From contig CAYGZQ010000011.1 in NCBI GenBank assembly GCA_964354375.1, positions 1 to 64,000 on the forward strand: a stretch of DNA of 64,000 bases, in the 5' to 3' direction. Positions 54,296-61,857 of this stretch are shown in pieces. The translations under genes and the position numbers were made by a program. The DNA is from CAYGZQ01 sp964354375 [NCBI: uncultured Planctomycetota bacterium] (GTDB taxonomy: Bacteria > JAJVIF01 > JAPKYR01). The notes beneath the pieces were generated by a model, which searched no databases, was not told the DNA's origin, and saw nothing but the letters and a program-made list of their open reading frames with translations. Every line of letters begins with the position of its first letter. Position 1 is the first letter of the stretch.

Positions 54296-54895
54296 CTAGC
54301 TCTCCAGAGACCACCTCACCCTGAGCTCCGATTCGAGGCCCAGTTGATCGAGTATCCGCGCGACAACGCTGTCGGTGACATCCTTGATGTTTTCCGGACG
54401 ATGGTAGAAGCTGGGGCTCGCCGGGAGAACCATCCCGCCCGCGCGAGTCAGCCTGAGCATGTTCTCGATCATGATCTCGGAGTAGGGAATTTCCCTGAGC
54501 ACGCAGATGAGCTTGCGGCGCTCTTTCAAAGTGACATCGGCGGCGCGGTCGAGCAGATTCGTGCTGACCCCGTTCGCGATTCGCCCCAGCGTGCCCGCCG
54601 TGCACGGACAGACCACCATCCCGTCCGTGCGGAAGCTTCCGGACGCTATCGGGGCCTCGAAGTCCTGGTAGCCGTGAAATTCGATCAGCGTCCCGTGAAA
54701 ATACCTCAGGACTTCATGCGCCACCTCGACATCCGCCTTGAAGCTCAGCGGTTCGAGCTCGTAGGGGATCACCTTCATGGCGTGACGCGAGAGCACCAGG
54801 TGCACCTGCACGTCAAGGTTGCAGAGGATGTCGATCAGCCGCTGCGCGTATATCGCGCCGCTCGCCCCCGTGATTCCAACCACTATTCGTTTCAT
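54296..54895 (-). CDS. ubiX: Flavin prenyltransferase UbiX/Pad1
   Basis: Makes prenylated FMN, the cofactor needed by UbiD decarboxylases. GITGASGAIYAQRL at the N-terminus, VPxx/GSFRTDGMVVCPCTAGTLGRIANG and LREIPYSEI near the C-terminus are diagnostic. 199 aa from the ATG at 54895; the upstream extension lies in ubiE. Only one base separates its stop from mqnP. In this operon it would be the MqnM partner of MqnL. Confidence 0.93.
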   Translation of the reverse strand: MKRIVVGITGASGAIYAQRLIDILCNLDVQVHLVLSRHAMKVIPYELEPLSFKADVEVAHEVLRYFHGTLIEFHGYQDFEAPIASGSFRTDGMVVCPCTAGTLGRIANGVSTNLLDRAADVTLKERRKLICVLREIPYSEIMIENMLRLTRAGGMVLPASPSFYHRPENIKDVTDSVVARILDQLGLESELRVRWSLES

Positions 54896-54900
54896 ATCGC

Positions 54901-55617
54901 TCAACCCTTCGTTCCCCGGACTATGTAAGCGACCCCGAATGTCATTCGCTGCCAGACGATATCTCGAAAGCCCGCAGCCTTCATGACTTCCTCGAAATCC
55001 TCCGGACCGAAGAAATCGTTGATTGACCTGCAGAGGTAGGTGTACGCGTTCGTGCGCGTCATCATGTTTCCAAGCCAGGGAACGATACAGTCCGAGTACC
55101 ACCTGGCGGGTGCCAATCCGGTTCCGGATCTGAAAAATTCCAATATATTTACCTGTCCCCCGACTTTCAAGACCCGATGCATTTCCTTCAGACCCTCCCC
55201 AAGGTCGGTGAAATTCCTCACTCCGAATCCCGCCGAGACGACATCGAATTTGTCATCGGCGAACTCCAGGTCCAGAGCATCTCCCATGAGAAATTCCACT
55301 CTTCTCGGGTAGGGCGGACCCAGCTTGGCCAGCCTGCCCCGGGCAACATCGATCATTGGCGCAGAGATGTCTATCCCGATCACGTAGCCCTTGAAATCCG
55401 GGCGTTCCTTGACATACCCCAGCGCGAGATCGCCGCTGCCCGTGCAGACATCGAGCACGAGCCCCCTCTCCGGCAGTTCCGCACCCCGAATCAGCCTGCT
55501 CCGCCACTTGTCCGCCTGCCGGAAGCTTAGGAATCGGTTCACGAAATCATAGCGATGAGCGATCGATGAGAACATCGCCGCGATTTCTTTACGATCCTTG
55601 ACTACCTTTGCGCTCAA
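54901..55617 (-). CDS. menG: Demethylmenaquinone methyltransferase (UbiE/MenG)
   Basis: SAM-dependent C-methyltransferase that makes menaquinone in the last step. VVKDRKEIAAMFSSIAHRYDFVN at the N-terminus, motif I VLDVCTGSGDLAL, DISAPMIDVAR, MGDALDLEF and VSAGFGVRNF are all family blocks. 238 aa. Its ATG overlaps the ubiD-like stop by 4 bases. Confidence 0.93.
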   Translation of the reverse strand: MSAKVVKDRKEIAAMFSSIAHRYDFVNRFLSFRQADKWRSRLIRGAELPERGLVLDVCTGSGDLALGYVKERPDFKGYVIGIDISAPMIDVARGRLAKLGPPYPRRVEFLMGDALDLEFADDKFDVVSAGFGVRNFTDLGEGLKEMHRVLKVGGQVNILEFFRSGTGLAPARWYSDCIVPWLGNMMTRTNAYTYLCRSINDFFGPEDFEEVMKAAGFRDIVWQRMTFGVAYIVRGTKG

Positions 55618-57080
55618 GAAAGACCCAGCTTCCTCCAGGTTTCGTCTACCTTACGCAAAACGCTTTCGTCCATGACGATGCGATCGGGCCATGGACGATA
55701 GTGGCCCTCCTCGGGCCATTTCTCCGTCGCGTCGAATCCCATCTTGTTGCCGAAATGCGCGATCGGCGCAGCGTGATCCAAAGCGTCCCTCGGACCTTTT
55801 GTCACGAGCGTGTCTCTCTCGGGCTCGCAGTGATTCCCCAGGACCCAAAGCACCTGCGACGTGTCGTGGACATCCACCCATTCGTCCACGACAACCACGA
55901 ACTTGGAAAACATGAGCTGGCCGAGTCCCCAGATCGCGTTCATCACCTTAAATGCGTGACCGGGGTAGCGTTTCCTGATCTTCACGAAGACCCAGTTGTG
56001 GAAAATCCCCTCCGCAGGGAGCGCGTAGTCGATCACCTCGGGCAGCACCATCTGGATCAGCGGCAGGAAAATACGCTCCGTAGCCCAGCCCATGTAGAAG
56101 TCTTCCATCGGCGGCGGACCGACGACGGTGTGCGGGTAGACCGGGTTCTTTCGATGAGTGATCGCAGTGACATGGAACACCGGGTACCGGTCCTCGAGTG
56201 AATAAAAACCTGTGTGATCCCCGAAAGGTCCTTCCAGCCTCGATTCTCCTGGATCCACGTAGCCCTCGATGACATACTCCGCGTCGGACGGGGCCTCGAG
56301 GTCGATCGTCCTGCATTTCACCAGCTCGACGGGTTTCTCTCTGATGAATCCCGCGAAAAGATATTCGTCGATTCCGTCGGGAAGCGGCGCGCTCGCCGTG
56401 TAGGCCAGGACAGGGTCGCCACCGAGGGCAACCGCGACCTCCATGCGCTTTCCCGCCTTACTGTATTCGTCAAGAAAACCGCTTCCGCCGTGATGTATGT
56501 GCCAGTGCATGCCGGTGGTTCTACCGTCGTACACCTGCATCCGATACATGCCGACGTTCCGAACCCCGTCGGAAAGTCGTTTCGTGATAACCTGCGGGAG
56601 CGTGAAAAACGCGCCCCCGTCTTTCGGCCAGCATTTGCACACCGGAAGCCGCGTCAGGTCGGGCGGATCCATGACGACTTCCTGGCAAGGTCCCGATCCC
56701 ACTGTCCTCGGCGGCCATTTCGTCAGCTCAACGAGTTGCGGGATCATTTTGATCTTGTCCACAAAATCCTGCGGTATCTCGGGCTTGAGGAGAGACCGAA
56801 TCCGGGCGGGGATACCCTCGATGTCCTCCACTCCGAGCGCCCATGCCATCCGCCTTTTGCTTCCGTACGCGTTGACGAGGACCGGTATCCCGCAAGGCTG
56901 AGTCTCTCCGATCCTGATTACGTTTTCGAACAGCAAAGCTTTGCCGCCGCCGGGGTGTTTCATCATCCTGTCGGCCCACGCGGTGATGTCGAGCTCCGCG
57001 CGCACCGGCTGGGCGACTCTCACCATCTCGCCGGATTCGTCCAGTCGCCGGATGAACTCTCCCAGGTTCGTATACGCCAT
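55614..57080 (-). CDS. UbiD-family decarboxylase (MqnL-type)
   Basis: prFMN-dependent decarboxylase. 488 aa from the ATG at 57080; the longer frame from 57158 has no match. Blocks PVLVNAYGSKRRMAWALG, VGMYRMQVYDGRTTGMHWHIHHGG, EKPVELVKCRTIDLEAPSDAEYVIEGYV and GPFGDHTGFYS match the family and include conserved Arg, Glu and His residues around the prFMN site. First gene of the operon and with ubiX most likely the MqnL decarboxylase of the futalosine branch. UbiD itself (ubiquinone) is less likely because the rest of the operon makes menaquinone. Confidence 0.92.
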   Translation of the reverse strand: MAYTNLGEFIRRLDESGEMVRVAQPVRAELDITAWADRMMKHPGGGKALLFENVIRIGETQPCGIPVLVNAYGSKRRMAWALGVEDIEGIPARIRSLLKPEIPQDFVDKIKMIPQLVELTKWPPRTVGSGPCQEVVMDPPDLTRLPVCKCWPKDGGAFFTLPQVITKRLSDGVRNVGMYRMQVYDGRTTGMHWHIHHGGSGFLDEYSKAGKRMEVAVALGGDPVLAYTASAPLPDGIDEYLFAGFIREKPVELVKCRTIDLEAPSDAEYVIEGYVDPGESRLEGPFGDHTGFYSLEDRYPVFHVTAITHRKNPVYPHTVVGPPPMEDFYMGWATERIFLPLIQMVLPEVIDYALPAEGIFHNWVFVKIRKRYPGHAFKVMNAIWGLGQLMFSKFVVVVDEWVDVHDTSQVLWVLGNHCEPERDTLVTKGPRDALDHAAPIAHFGNKMGFDATEKWPEEGHYRPWPDRIVMDESVLRKVDETWRKLGLS

Positions 57081-57218
57081 GTGATCGGTCTCTCTGTGAC
57101 GTTCAACCGTTTCATGATAGCAGATTTCAAGGGGGCTTGTGCCCGCCCGGCACTCCACCCGAGGTTTGCGTATCGATTACCCAGCGCAAATATCATGGCT
57201 TCCGGCGGGGGGAAGTAC

Positions 57219-57224
57219 TATAAT
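57219..57224 (+). promoter_or_regulatory. Possible -10 element of the fumarase operon
   Basis: Perfect TATAAT at 57219-57224; the -35 position has no good match. It lies between two candidate starts of fumA and supports the downstream GTG. Confidence 0.45.
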
Positions 57225-57260
57225 CCCGAATTCCAAAATCCTGATGATCGAGGATGCAAC

Positions 57261-58139
57261 GTGGACGCGAAGAAACTCGAAGTACACCTGCTGGAGCTCA
57301 TCAGACGGACCTCGACCGATCTGCCTTCGGACATCGAGGACGCATTGAAAGCCGGGTTCGAGCGTGAGAAAGCAGGGAGCCCCGCGAAAACAGCATTCCA
57401 GACAATGCTCTCAAGCGTTGAGTTGTCGAGGCGCGAAAGCCTTCCCCTCTGCCAGGATACGGGCGCGCTGGTCTGGCACATCCACTGTCCTGACGGCGCC
57501 GACTTGCTTCCGGTTGAGAAGGCCATCAGGAACGCCATGGTCAAGGCGACGGACTCAAGCCTCCTTCGCCCCAACGCGGTCGATCCGATCACCGGCAAGA
57601 ACTCCGGCAACAACCTGGGCGACGGTTCACCCATTCTATATTTCCACCCCTGGAAGAAGAAGACATGGGAGTTCAATTTCCTCATGAAGGGCGGCGGAAG
57701 CGAAAACTGCGGGGCGCAGTATAAGCTCCCGGATTCTGCGCTGGGCGCGGGACGGGACCTCGACGGTGTCTGCAAATGCGTGCTCGATAATGTCTGGCGG
57801 GCCCAGGGCAAGGGTTGCGCACCGGGAATCATCCTCGTGTGCGTCGGCGGCAATCGCGACACCGGTATGGCCGAGGCGAAAAGGCAGGGTTTCAGGAAAC
57901 TGGACGATACCAATCCGGATCCGGACCTCGGCAAACTCGAAAAGAGACTGACCGAGGACTGCAACAAGCTCGGTATCGGCCCGATGGGCTACGGGGGCAA
58001 GACGACCGTACTCGGCGTCAAGATCGGCAAGCTCCATCGCCTGCCGGCTTGTTACTTCGTCTCGATTTCCTACCTCTGCTGGAGCGCTCGACGCCGGCAG
58101 ATGACGGTGAGCAGAGAGAAAGTGAAGTTCTCCGGCTAG
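57261..58139 (+). CDS. fumA: Fumarate hydratase class I, alpha subunit
   Basis: [4Fe-4S] fumarase large part. Start is a GTG at 57261 (292 aa), after GAGG and downstream of TATAAT; an ATG at 57195 would lie upstream of the promoter. Motifs: SRRESLPLCQDTG with the first cluster Cys, GGGSENCG with the second, and GGNRDTGMAEAKRQG. The C-terminal domain is in a separate gene, the next one, as is usual in two-subunit fumarases and L(+)-tartrate dehydratases; the exact substrate is not fixed by sequence. Divergent from the menaquinone operon. Confidence 0.88.
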   Translation: MDAKKLEVHLLELIRRTSTDLPSDIEDALKAGFEREKAGSPAKTAFQTMLSSVELSRRESLPLCQDTGALVWHIHCPDGADLLPVEKAIRNAMVKATDSSLLRPNAVDPITGKNSGNNLGDGSPILYFHPWKKKTWEFNFLMKGGGSENCGAQYKLPDSALGAGRDLDGVCKCVLDNVWRAQGKGCAPGIILVCVGGNRDTGMAEAKRQGFRKLDDTNPDPDLGKLEKRLTEDCNKLGIGPMGYGGKTTVLGVKIGKLHRLPACYFVSISYLCWSARRRQMTVSREKVKFSG

Positions 58140-58160
58140 CGGTATTCGGGACGGGAAGAA

Positions 58161-58184
58161 CCATGCGCGGGATGCGCGTGCTAC
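58161..58184. repeat. CATGCGC palindrome, third location, inverted orientation
   Basis: Between fumA and fumB; the reverse complement matches the TAGCATGCG...CGCGCATGG layout of the other copies. Confidence 0.7.
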
Positions 58185-58195
58185 GGGAGAAAACA

Positions 58196-58768
58196 ATGAT
58201 CAGCATAAAACTACCCACAGACGAGGTCACGGTGCGATCGCTGCACATCGGCGACGAGGTGCTCCTCACGGGTGTCATAGTCACCGCTCGCGACGCGGCT
58301 CATAAGTACATGGTGACCGAGAAGCCGAAGGACCTTGATCCCATACTGAGGAACAATGTCATCTATCACTGCGGTCCCATTGTGAAGAAGGTCGGCGAGA
58401 AGTGGTACATGGTGTGCGCCGGACCCACGACCAGCATCCGGGAGGAGCCGTTCGAAGCCGAAGTCATCAAGATGTATGGAGTCCGGGGGATTATCGGCAA
58501 GGGCGGCATGGGTCCGAAGACCCTCGCGGCGTGTAAGGAATTCGGCGCGGTCTATCTTCACGCCACCGGGGGCTGTGCAGCTGAGCTCGCCTGCGCCATG
58601 ACCGAGGTGCTGGACGTCAAGAAGCTCGAGTTCGGCACCCCGGAGGCATTCTGGGTCATCCAGGTCAAGGATTTTCCGTGCACGGTCACGATGGACTCGC
58701 ACGGTCAGAGCCTTCACGCGATCGTCGAGGAGGAATCGAAAAAGGTCCTTGAGAGCCTGATTAGGTGA
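58196..58768 (+). CDS. fumB: Fumarate hydratase class I, beta subunit
   Basis: 190 aa from the ATG at 58196, with GGGAG upstream. SLHIGDEVLLTG and TARDAAH at the N-terminus, CGPIVKK, AGPTTSIREEPFEA, GKGGMG and ATGGCAAELAC are typical of the C-terminal fumarase/tartrate-dehydratase domain. A repeat of the CATGCGC family sits between it and the alpha gene. Confidence 0.92.
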   Translation: MISIKLPTDEVTVRSLHIGDEVLLTGVIVTARDAAHKYMVTEKPKDLDPILRNNVIYHCGPIVKKVGEKWYMVCAGPTTSIREEPFEAEVIKMYGVRGIIGKGGMGPKTLAACKEFGAVYLHATGGCAAELACAMTEVLDVKKLEFGTPEAFWVIQVKDFPCTVTMDSHGQSLHAIVEEESKKVLESLIR

Positions 58769-58785
58769 CGGGGGCAATCAAAGAA

Positions 58786-58802
58786 GGGACTGGCACCCCG
58801 AT
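58786..58802. repeat. Half copy of the GGGGACTGGCAC REP
   Basis: GGGACTGGCACCCCGAT at 58786-58802 matches one arm of the repeats at 117-195 and 1569-1651; no second arm follows. Confidence 0.7.
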
Positions 58803-58812
58803 AGACCATCAC

Positions 58813-59481
58813 CTAGAATGACGGCATCGTGGTGGACATTTCCCAATCCGTGAAATTCTCGTAGATCGCCACCGGGGTGCCGTCCGGACATGCGCCCCAC
58901 AGAATCTCCACAACCTCGTCGGCCGCAGCCACGCTCCCGTTTGTCCAGTCCCGACTTGTACCGCCTCCCTGGATCGCAATCCCTCCTCCCAGCGACGTGT
59001 CCTGCGGTGGGAGACGGCTCTGGTTGTACAACTCGTATATGTCCTGGTGCACGCGCTCCGTTATGGCACCCGATTTGAGCGCGACATCCGCATCATGCTT
59101 TCCCGGGTACGTTATGAGCATGCCCAGGTGATGCTGCCATTTTCTCTCGTGCTTGCAGATGGTGTAATTCCCGACCGGCGTTCGACCATCATCTGCCGTC
59201 GTCTTTGCCCCTTCCGGACGGCTCCCGAGCGCGACCCTCCAGCGGTCGATCAGCTTGTCGCCGGACAGAAGATACAGCATCCTGTTGTTCTTCGTGACAA
59301 CGATTTTCACATCGGGGACGGGGTCGGTCAGTCGATGCTCCTGCAGAAACGCCTGATAGGTGGCATCGACCTTGTCGAAATCGACGTCGGGCTCGATTTT
59401 GCCTCTCACTACCGGATAGAGGTAGTAGCCGCTCAGGGAAAGGAGGACAATGACGGACAGAATGAGAATCGCGCGGTACAT
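58813..59481 (-). CDS. L,D-transpeptidase-like protein lacking the catalytic His and Cys
   Basis: 222 aa from ATG 59481, starting with a signal anchor (YRAILILSVIVLLSLSGYYLY); a start at 59607 would overlap the divergent gene and is less likely. The YkuD domain (about 60-215) has the expected DDGRTPVGNYTI and MLITYPGKHDADVAL. But the active-site block reads IQGGGTSRDWTNGSVAAADE where family members have IHGGG...DW(T)xGCIA: the catalytic His is Gln171 and the nucleophile Cys is Ser183 (codon AGC). Everything else keeps the fold. Probably no longer a transpeptidase; it may bind peptidoglycan or a partner. Confidence 0.8.
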   Translation of the reverse strand: MYRAILILSVIVLLSLSGYYLYPVVRGKIEPDVDFDKVDATYQAFLQEHRLTDPVPDVKIVVTKNNRMLYLLSGDKLIDRWRVALGSRPEGAKTTADDGRTPVGNYTICKHERKWQHHLGMLITYPGKHDADVALKSGAITERVHQDIYELYNQSRLPPQDTSLGGGIAIQGGGTSRDWTNGSVAAADEVVEILWGACPDGTPVAIYENFTDWEMSTTMPSF

Positions 59482-59535
59482 GGTCTCGGCTATTCTATCA
59501 TGGAAGATATCAGCAGTACCGAACCGCTGCCGATA

Positions 59536-59555
59536 TATACTAGACGGAACCGTCT
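59536..59555 (+). promoter_or_regulatory. TATACT followed by palindrome AGACGG-AA-CCGTCT
   Basis: A -10-like TATACT (59536-59541) directly abuts a perfect 14-bp palindrome (59542-59555). The layout resembles an operator at a transcription start between the divergent transpeptidase-like and ABC-like genes. No good -35 was found. Confidence 0.45.
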
Positions 59556-59605
59556 GCATGGTCGGTTCATTGTCGCGTTTCATCTGGTAGACTGATCGAC
59601 GATTC

Positions 59606-60733
59606 ATGGCATACCTGGAGATAACGGGGCTTCCGATTGGCGCCCGCTCAGACGAGTTCGGCGTGAGCGTCGGCTTGGAACTTGAGAAGGGCAGGGGACT
59701 GAGCGTTCTGTCCGACGACGGCGCTCTTCCTCAGGAGTTGGCCGATGCCGTCACGGGGCGCGCTCGCTTTTCCGGCGAAGTGATCCTGAACGGAATGCGC
59801 ATCGACCCGATGCCGCCGCGAAAACGCTCGGTGGCGGTTCTGGGCGAGGTCCCCGGCGTGCTGCCCTCCCGCACGGTCCGCGAGAACCTCGAGCTTGCAC
59901 TCAGAGAACGTCCCACGACCGTGAGCGAGCAGGTCTTCCTCGTCGAGGAGGAGCTGTCGGACGGCATGCTCGCGGGCCTCGGCGACGGCAGGGCCGGCTC
60001 GCTTGATGATGCGACCCGCACGATTCTGGCCCTGACTCGTATTCTTCTCGCCGGCTGCGACCTTGTGCTTATTCGAAAGCTTCCGGTTCCCGGATTCGCG
60101 AGAACCGACCGGGAGCCGTCGTGGAGACCCGGTTTCCACATGGACACCCTTCTGGAGCTGAAAAGCCTTCTCAGAAGGTTCCGCGCGACATGGATAAGCC
60201 TGCTGACCGACCCCGCATGCGTGCACGTGCTCTCCGATCGCGTCGCCTTTTTCGCGTCGGGCCGCATGGTCCAGGAAAGCTCCCTCCGCGAATGCCTGAA
60301 TGCGCCGGCTTCCCGCATGGTCGCCGATTTCCTCACCTTCCCGAGAATGAACTACCGAACCGTGAGAATCGAGCGCGACGGACCGTTCGTCATGCTGAGG
60401 AGCGGACGGTACAGTTTCAGGGTGAGCGAATACATCAAACGTCAGCTTGTCGCCAGGGAAGGCGAGAACGCCGTGATGGGGATACGTCCCGAAGACCTCC
60501 TGATCCGGGCGTATGAGACCGGCGATCCAACCGTGATGAATCTGGCCAAGGTCACGAGGGTTGACGCGATCCCGGGCGCACTTGTGGCCAGGCTCGATGT
60601 CGAGGGGGACGAATGGCTCGCGATGACCGAGCCGGGACGTCCAGTCTTCACCGGTCAGCTCATCGAGCTGCGTCCCGATCCGGACAAGGTCCACATCTTC
60701 AGCCCGTCCACGGGCGCGAACCTCCTCGATTGA
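59606..60733 (+). CDS. Degenerate ABC transporter ATPase (MalK/UgpC-like) without nucleotide-binding motifs
   Basis: 375 aa, the full length of a sugar-importer ATPase with a C-terminal TOBE domain (GIRPEDLLI at about 291-299; RMVADFLTFPRMNY matches the family RFVAGFIGSPKMNF). The core keeps the secondary structure but has lost every catalytic motif: Walker A is VLSDDGALPQ (residues 34-43) instead of GPSGCGKST, the Q-loop Gln is Glu81, the LSGGQ signature is GRAGSLDDA (128-136), Walker B is LVLIRKLP (153-160) with no Asp-Glu, and the H-loop is LLTDPACV. The reading frame is intact, so it is likely retained for a non-catalytic role. Confidence 0.8.
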   Translation: MAYLEITGLPIGARSDEFGVSVGLELEKGRGLSVLSDDGALPQELADAVTGRARFSGEVILNGMRIDPMPPRKRSVAVLGEVPGVLPSRTVRENLELALRERPTTVSEQVFLVEEELSDGMLAGLGDGRAGSLDDATRTILALTRILLAGCDLVLIRKLPVPGFARTDREPSWRPGFHMDTLLELKSLLRRFRATWISLLTDPACVHVLSDRVAFFASGRMVQESSLRECLNAPASRMVADFLTFPRMNYRTVRIERDGPFVMLRSGRYSFRVSEYIKRQLVAREGENAVMGIRPEDLLIRAYETGDPTVMNLAKVTRVDAIPGALVARLDVEGDEWLAMTEPGRPVFTGQLIELRPDPDKVHIFSPSTGANLLD

Positions 60734-60766
60734 TCCATTCCGGGATTGGAGTCCTTTCACCCCGTT

Positions 60767-61621
60767 TCAGTTCTTGAATTTTCTGCGCTCCGCGTTTGCG
60801 CGAATCCGCAGCCGATCAATGCGCTTCGGGGTTGGCGGATGCAGCCTGAACAGGTTCTGGTAGGGGTCACGGTTGTGCGGGTTCATTATGCAGCATCCGC
60901 TCAGCGCCAGGTCGCAGTCGAAGGGGGAAAGAAGCACGGCCTCCTGAAGCCTCATGAGCCCGAAGGGGAGATAATCTGCGTTTTCGAGCTTTCTGAGCGT
61001 CGCGTAGTCCACGACATACACCCTGTGCCTGTTGGCCCCCAGCAGTCCGGCCGGATAACCCACGAGGAACGCCGGAAGCAGGTTGAAAAGGGTCGACAGC
61101 AGGTTGGGCTCGCCCGGCGCCTTGCCGGACATTCTTGCTCCTATGCGTCCGGGCAGAAGTATGATCCACAACAGCGTCGCCAGTCCCGTGTTCGCCGACG
61201 TCAGCCCCTGTCGTATGGCCTCAAACTCCCTGTATATGAGACCGACCTGGGCCTTGTCCTCGATGCGATCGAAGAATCCCTGGGTGCAGATCAGGTGCGA
61301 TCCTCTCTTGCTGAGGCCGACCGACAGTATCATGGGAGACGTGTTCCGGATCATCCACGCGGAAGGCGGCCCGATCCTCGCGTCGATCCGCATGGACTTG
61401 ATCAGCTTCGCCGCCTCGGAGTATTTCGAGACATTCAGCGGCTCCGCCCCCAGTGTCTTCATGAGAATCGCGTCGCCGAAAATCAAGGCGATCACCCACC
61501 AGACTATCGCTACCGCCGCGCCCGCTGCATAGGCGATCCAATGGTTGAATATCAGGCCCGGAATGAGAGCCGTGACTATCACGAAAAACAGATGCGCCGT
61601 GATTACTCTGCCGTCGGACAT
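60767..61621 (-). CDS. HtpX-like M48 membrane protein lacking the zinc site
   Basis: 284 aa. Membrane helices at residues about 8-30 and 32-55 and again around 145-160 and 175-195, as in HtpX. The region that should be AHE(L)xH reads LIYREFEAIRQ (R131 to A135), and the third ligand site (RHREFHAD in HtpX) reads RHRVYVVD. The C-terminal HPPTPKRIDRLR (261-272) matches the family HPP..RI..LR. So the fold and tail remain but no zinc could bind. Convergent with the ABC-like gene; has its own promoter and a 176-base leader. Confidence 0.75.
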   Translation of the reverse strand: MSDGRVITAHLFFVIVTALIPGLIFNHWIAYAAGAAVAIVWWVIALIFGDAILMKTLGAEPLNVSKYSEAAKLIKSMRIDARIGPPSAWMIRNTSPMILSVGLSKRGSHLICTQGFFDRIEDKAQVGLIYREFEAIRQGLTSANTGLATLLWIILLPGRIGARMSGKAPGEPNLLSTLFNLLPAFLVGYPAGLLGANRHRVYVVDYATLRKLENADYLPFGLMRLQEAVLLSPFDCDLALSGCCIMNPHNRDPYQNLFRLHPPTPKRIDRLRIRANAERRKFKN

Positions 61622-61797
61622 AAATCTGAATCTCCCGCAACAAAGACAAGCCGTACAGTACTTCCCTGAACTATTATCAGAAACAAGACCGGGTTGATTA
61701 ACCGGATATCTTAATGCGATTTAACCCGGCGAAGCGGATACGCCGACCGGCGACCCGATCCGGTCCAATGTAACTGATACCGACTTAATCGCTCTTG
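61622..61797 (-). promoter_or_regulatory. Structured 5' leader of the HtpX-like gene
   Basis: About 176 bases with several inverted repeats, e.g. CCGGGTT (61689-61695) with AACCCGG (61723-61729), and a CGGAT...ATCCG hairpin further upstream. No known riboswitch family was recognised. A GGGAG ribosome binding site lies before the ATG at 61621. Confidence 0.4.
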
Positions 61798-61802
61798 GCA
61801 GG

Positions 61803-61830
61803 ATTATAACGTGGGATAGCCCATTATCAA
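61803..61830 (-). promoter_or_regulatory. Promoter of the HtpX-like gene
   Basis: On the minus strand TTGATA (61830-61825), 16-bp spacer, TATAAT (61808-61803); transcript start near 61797. Confidence 0.65.
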
Positions 61831-61857
61831 GTCCCCGTTGAGGCGTCCGTGCGTTTC

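Noticed and set aside
56214-57260. Long in-frame region ahead of fumA (open from 56214)
   Set aside because: It is antisense to the UbiD-like gene and shows no domain; high GC leaves long open shadows on the opposite strand.
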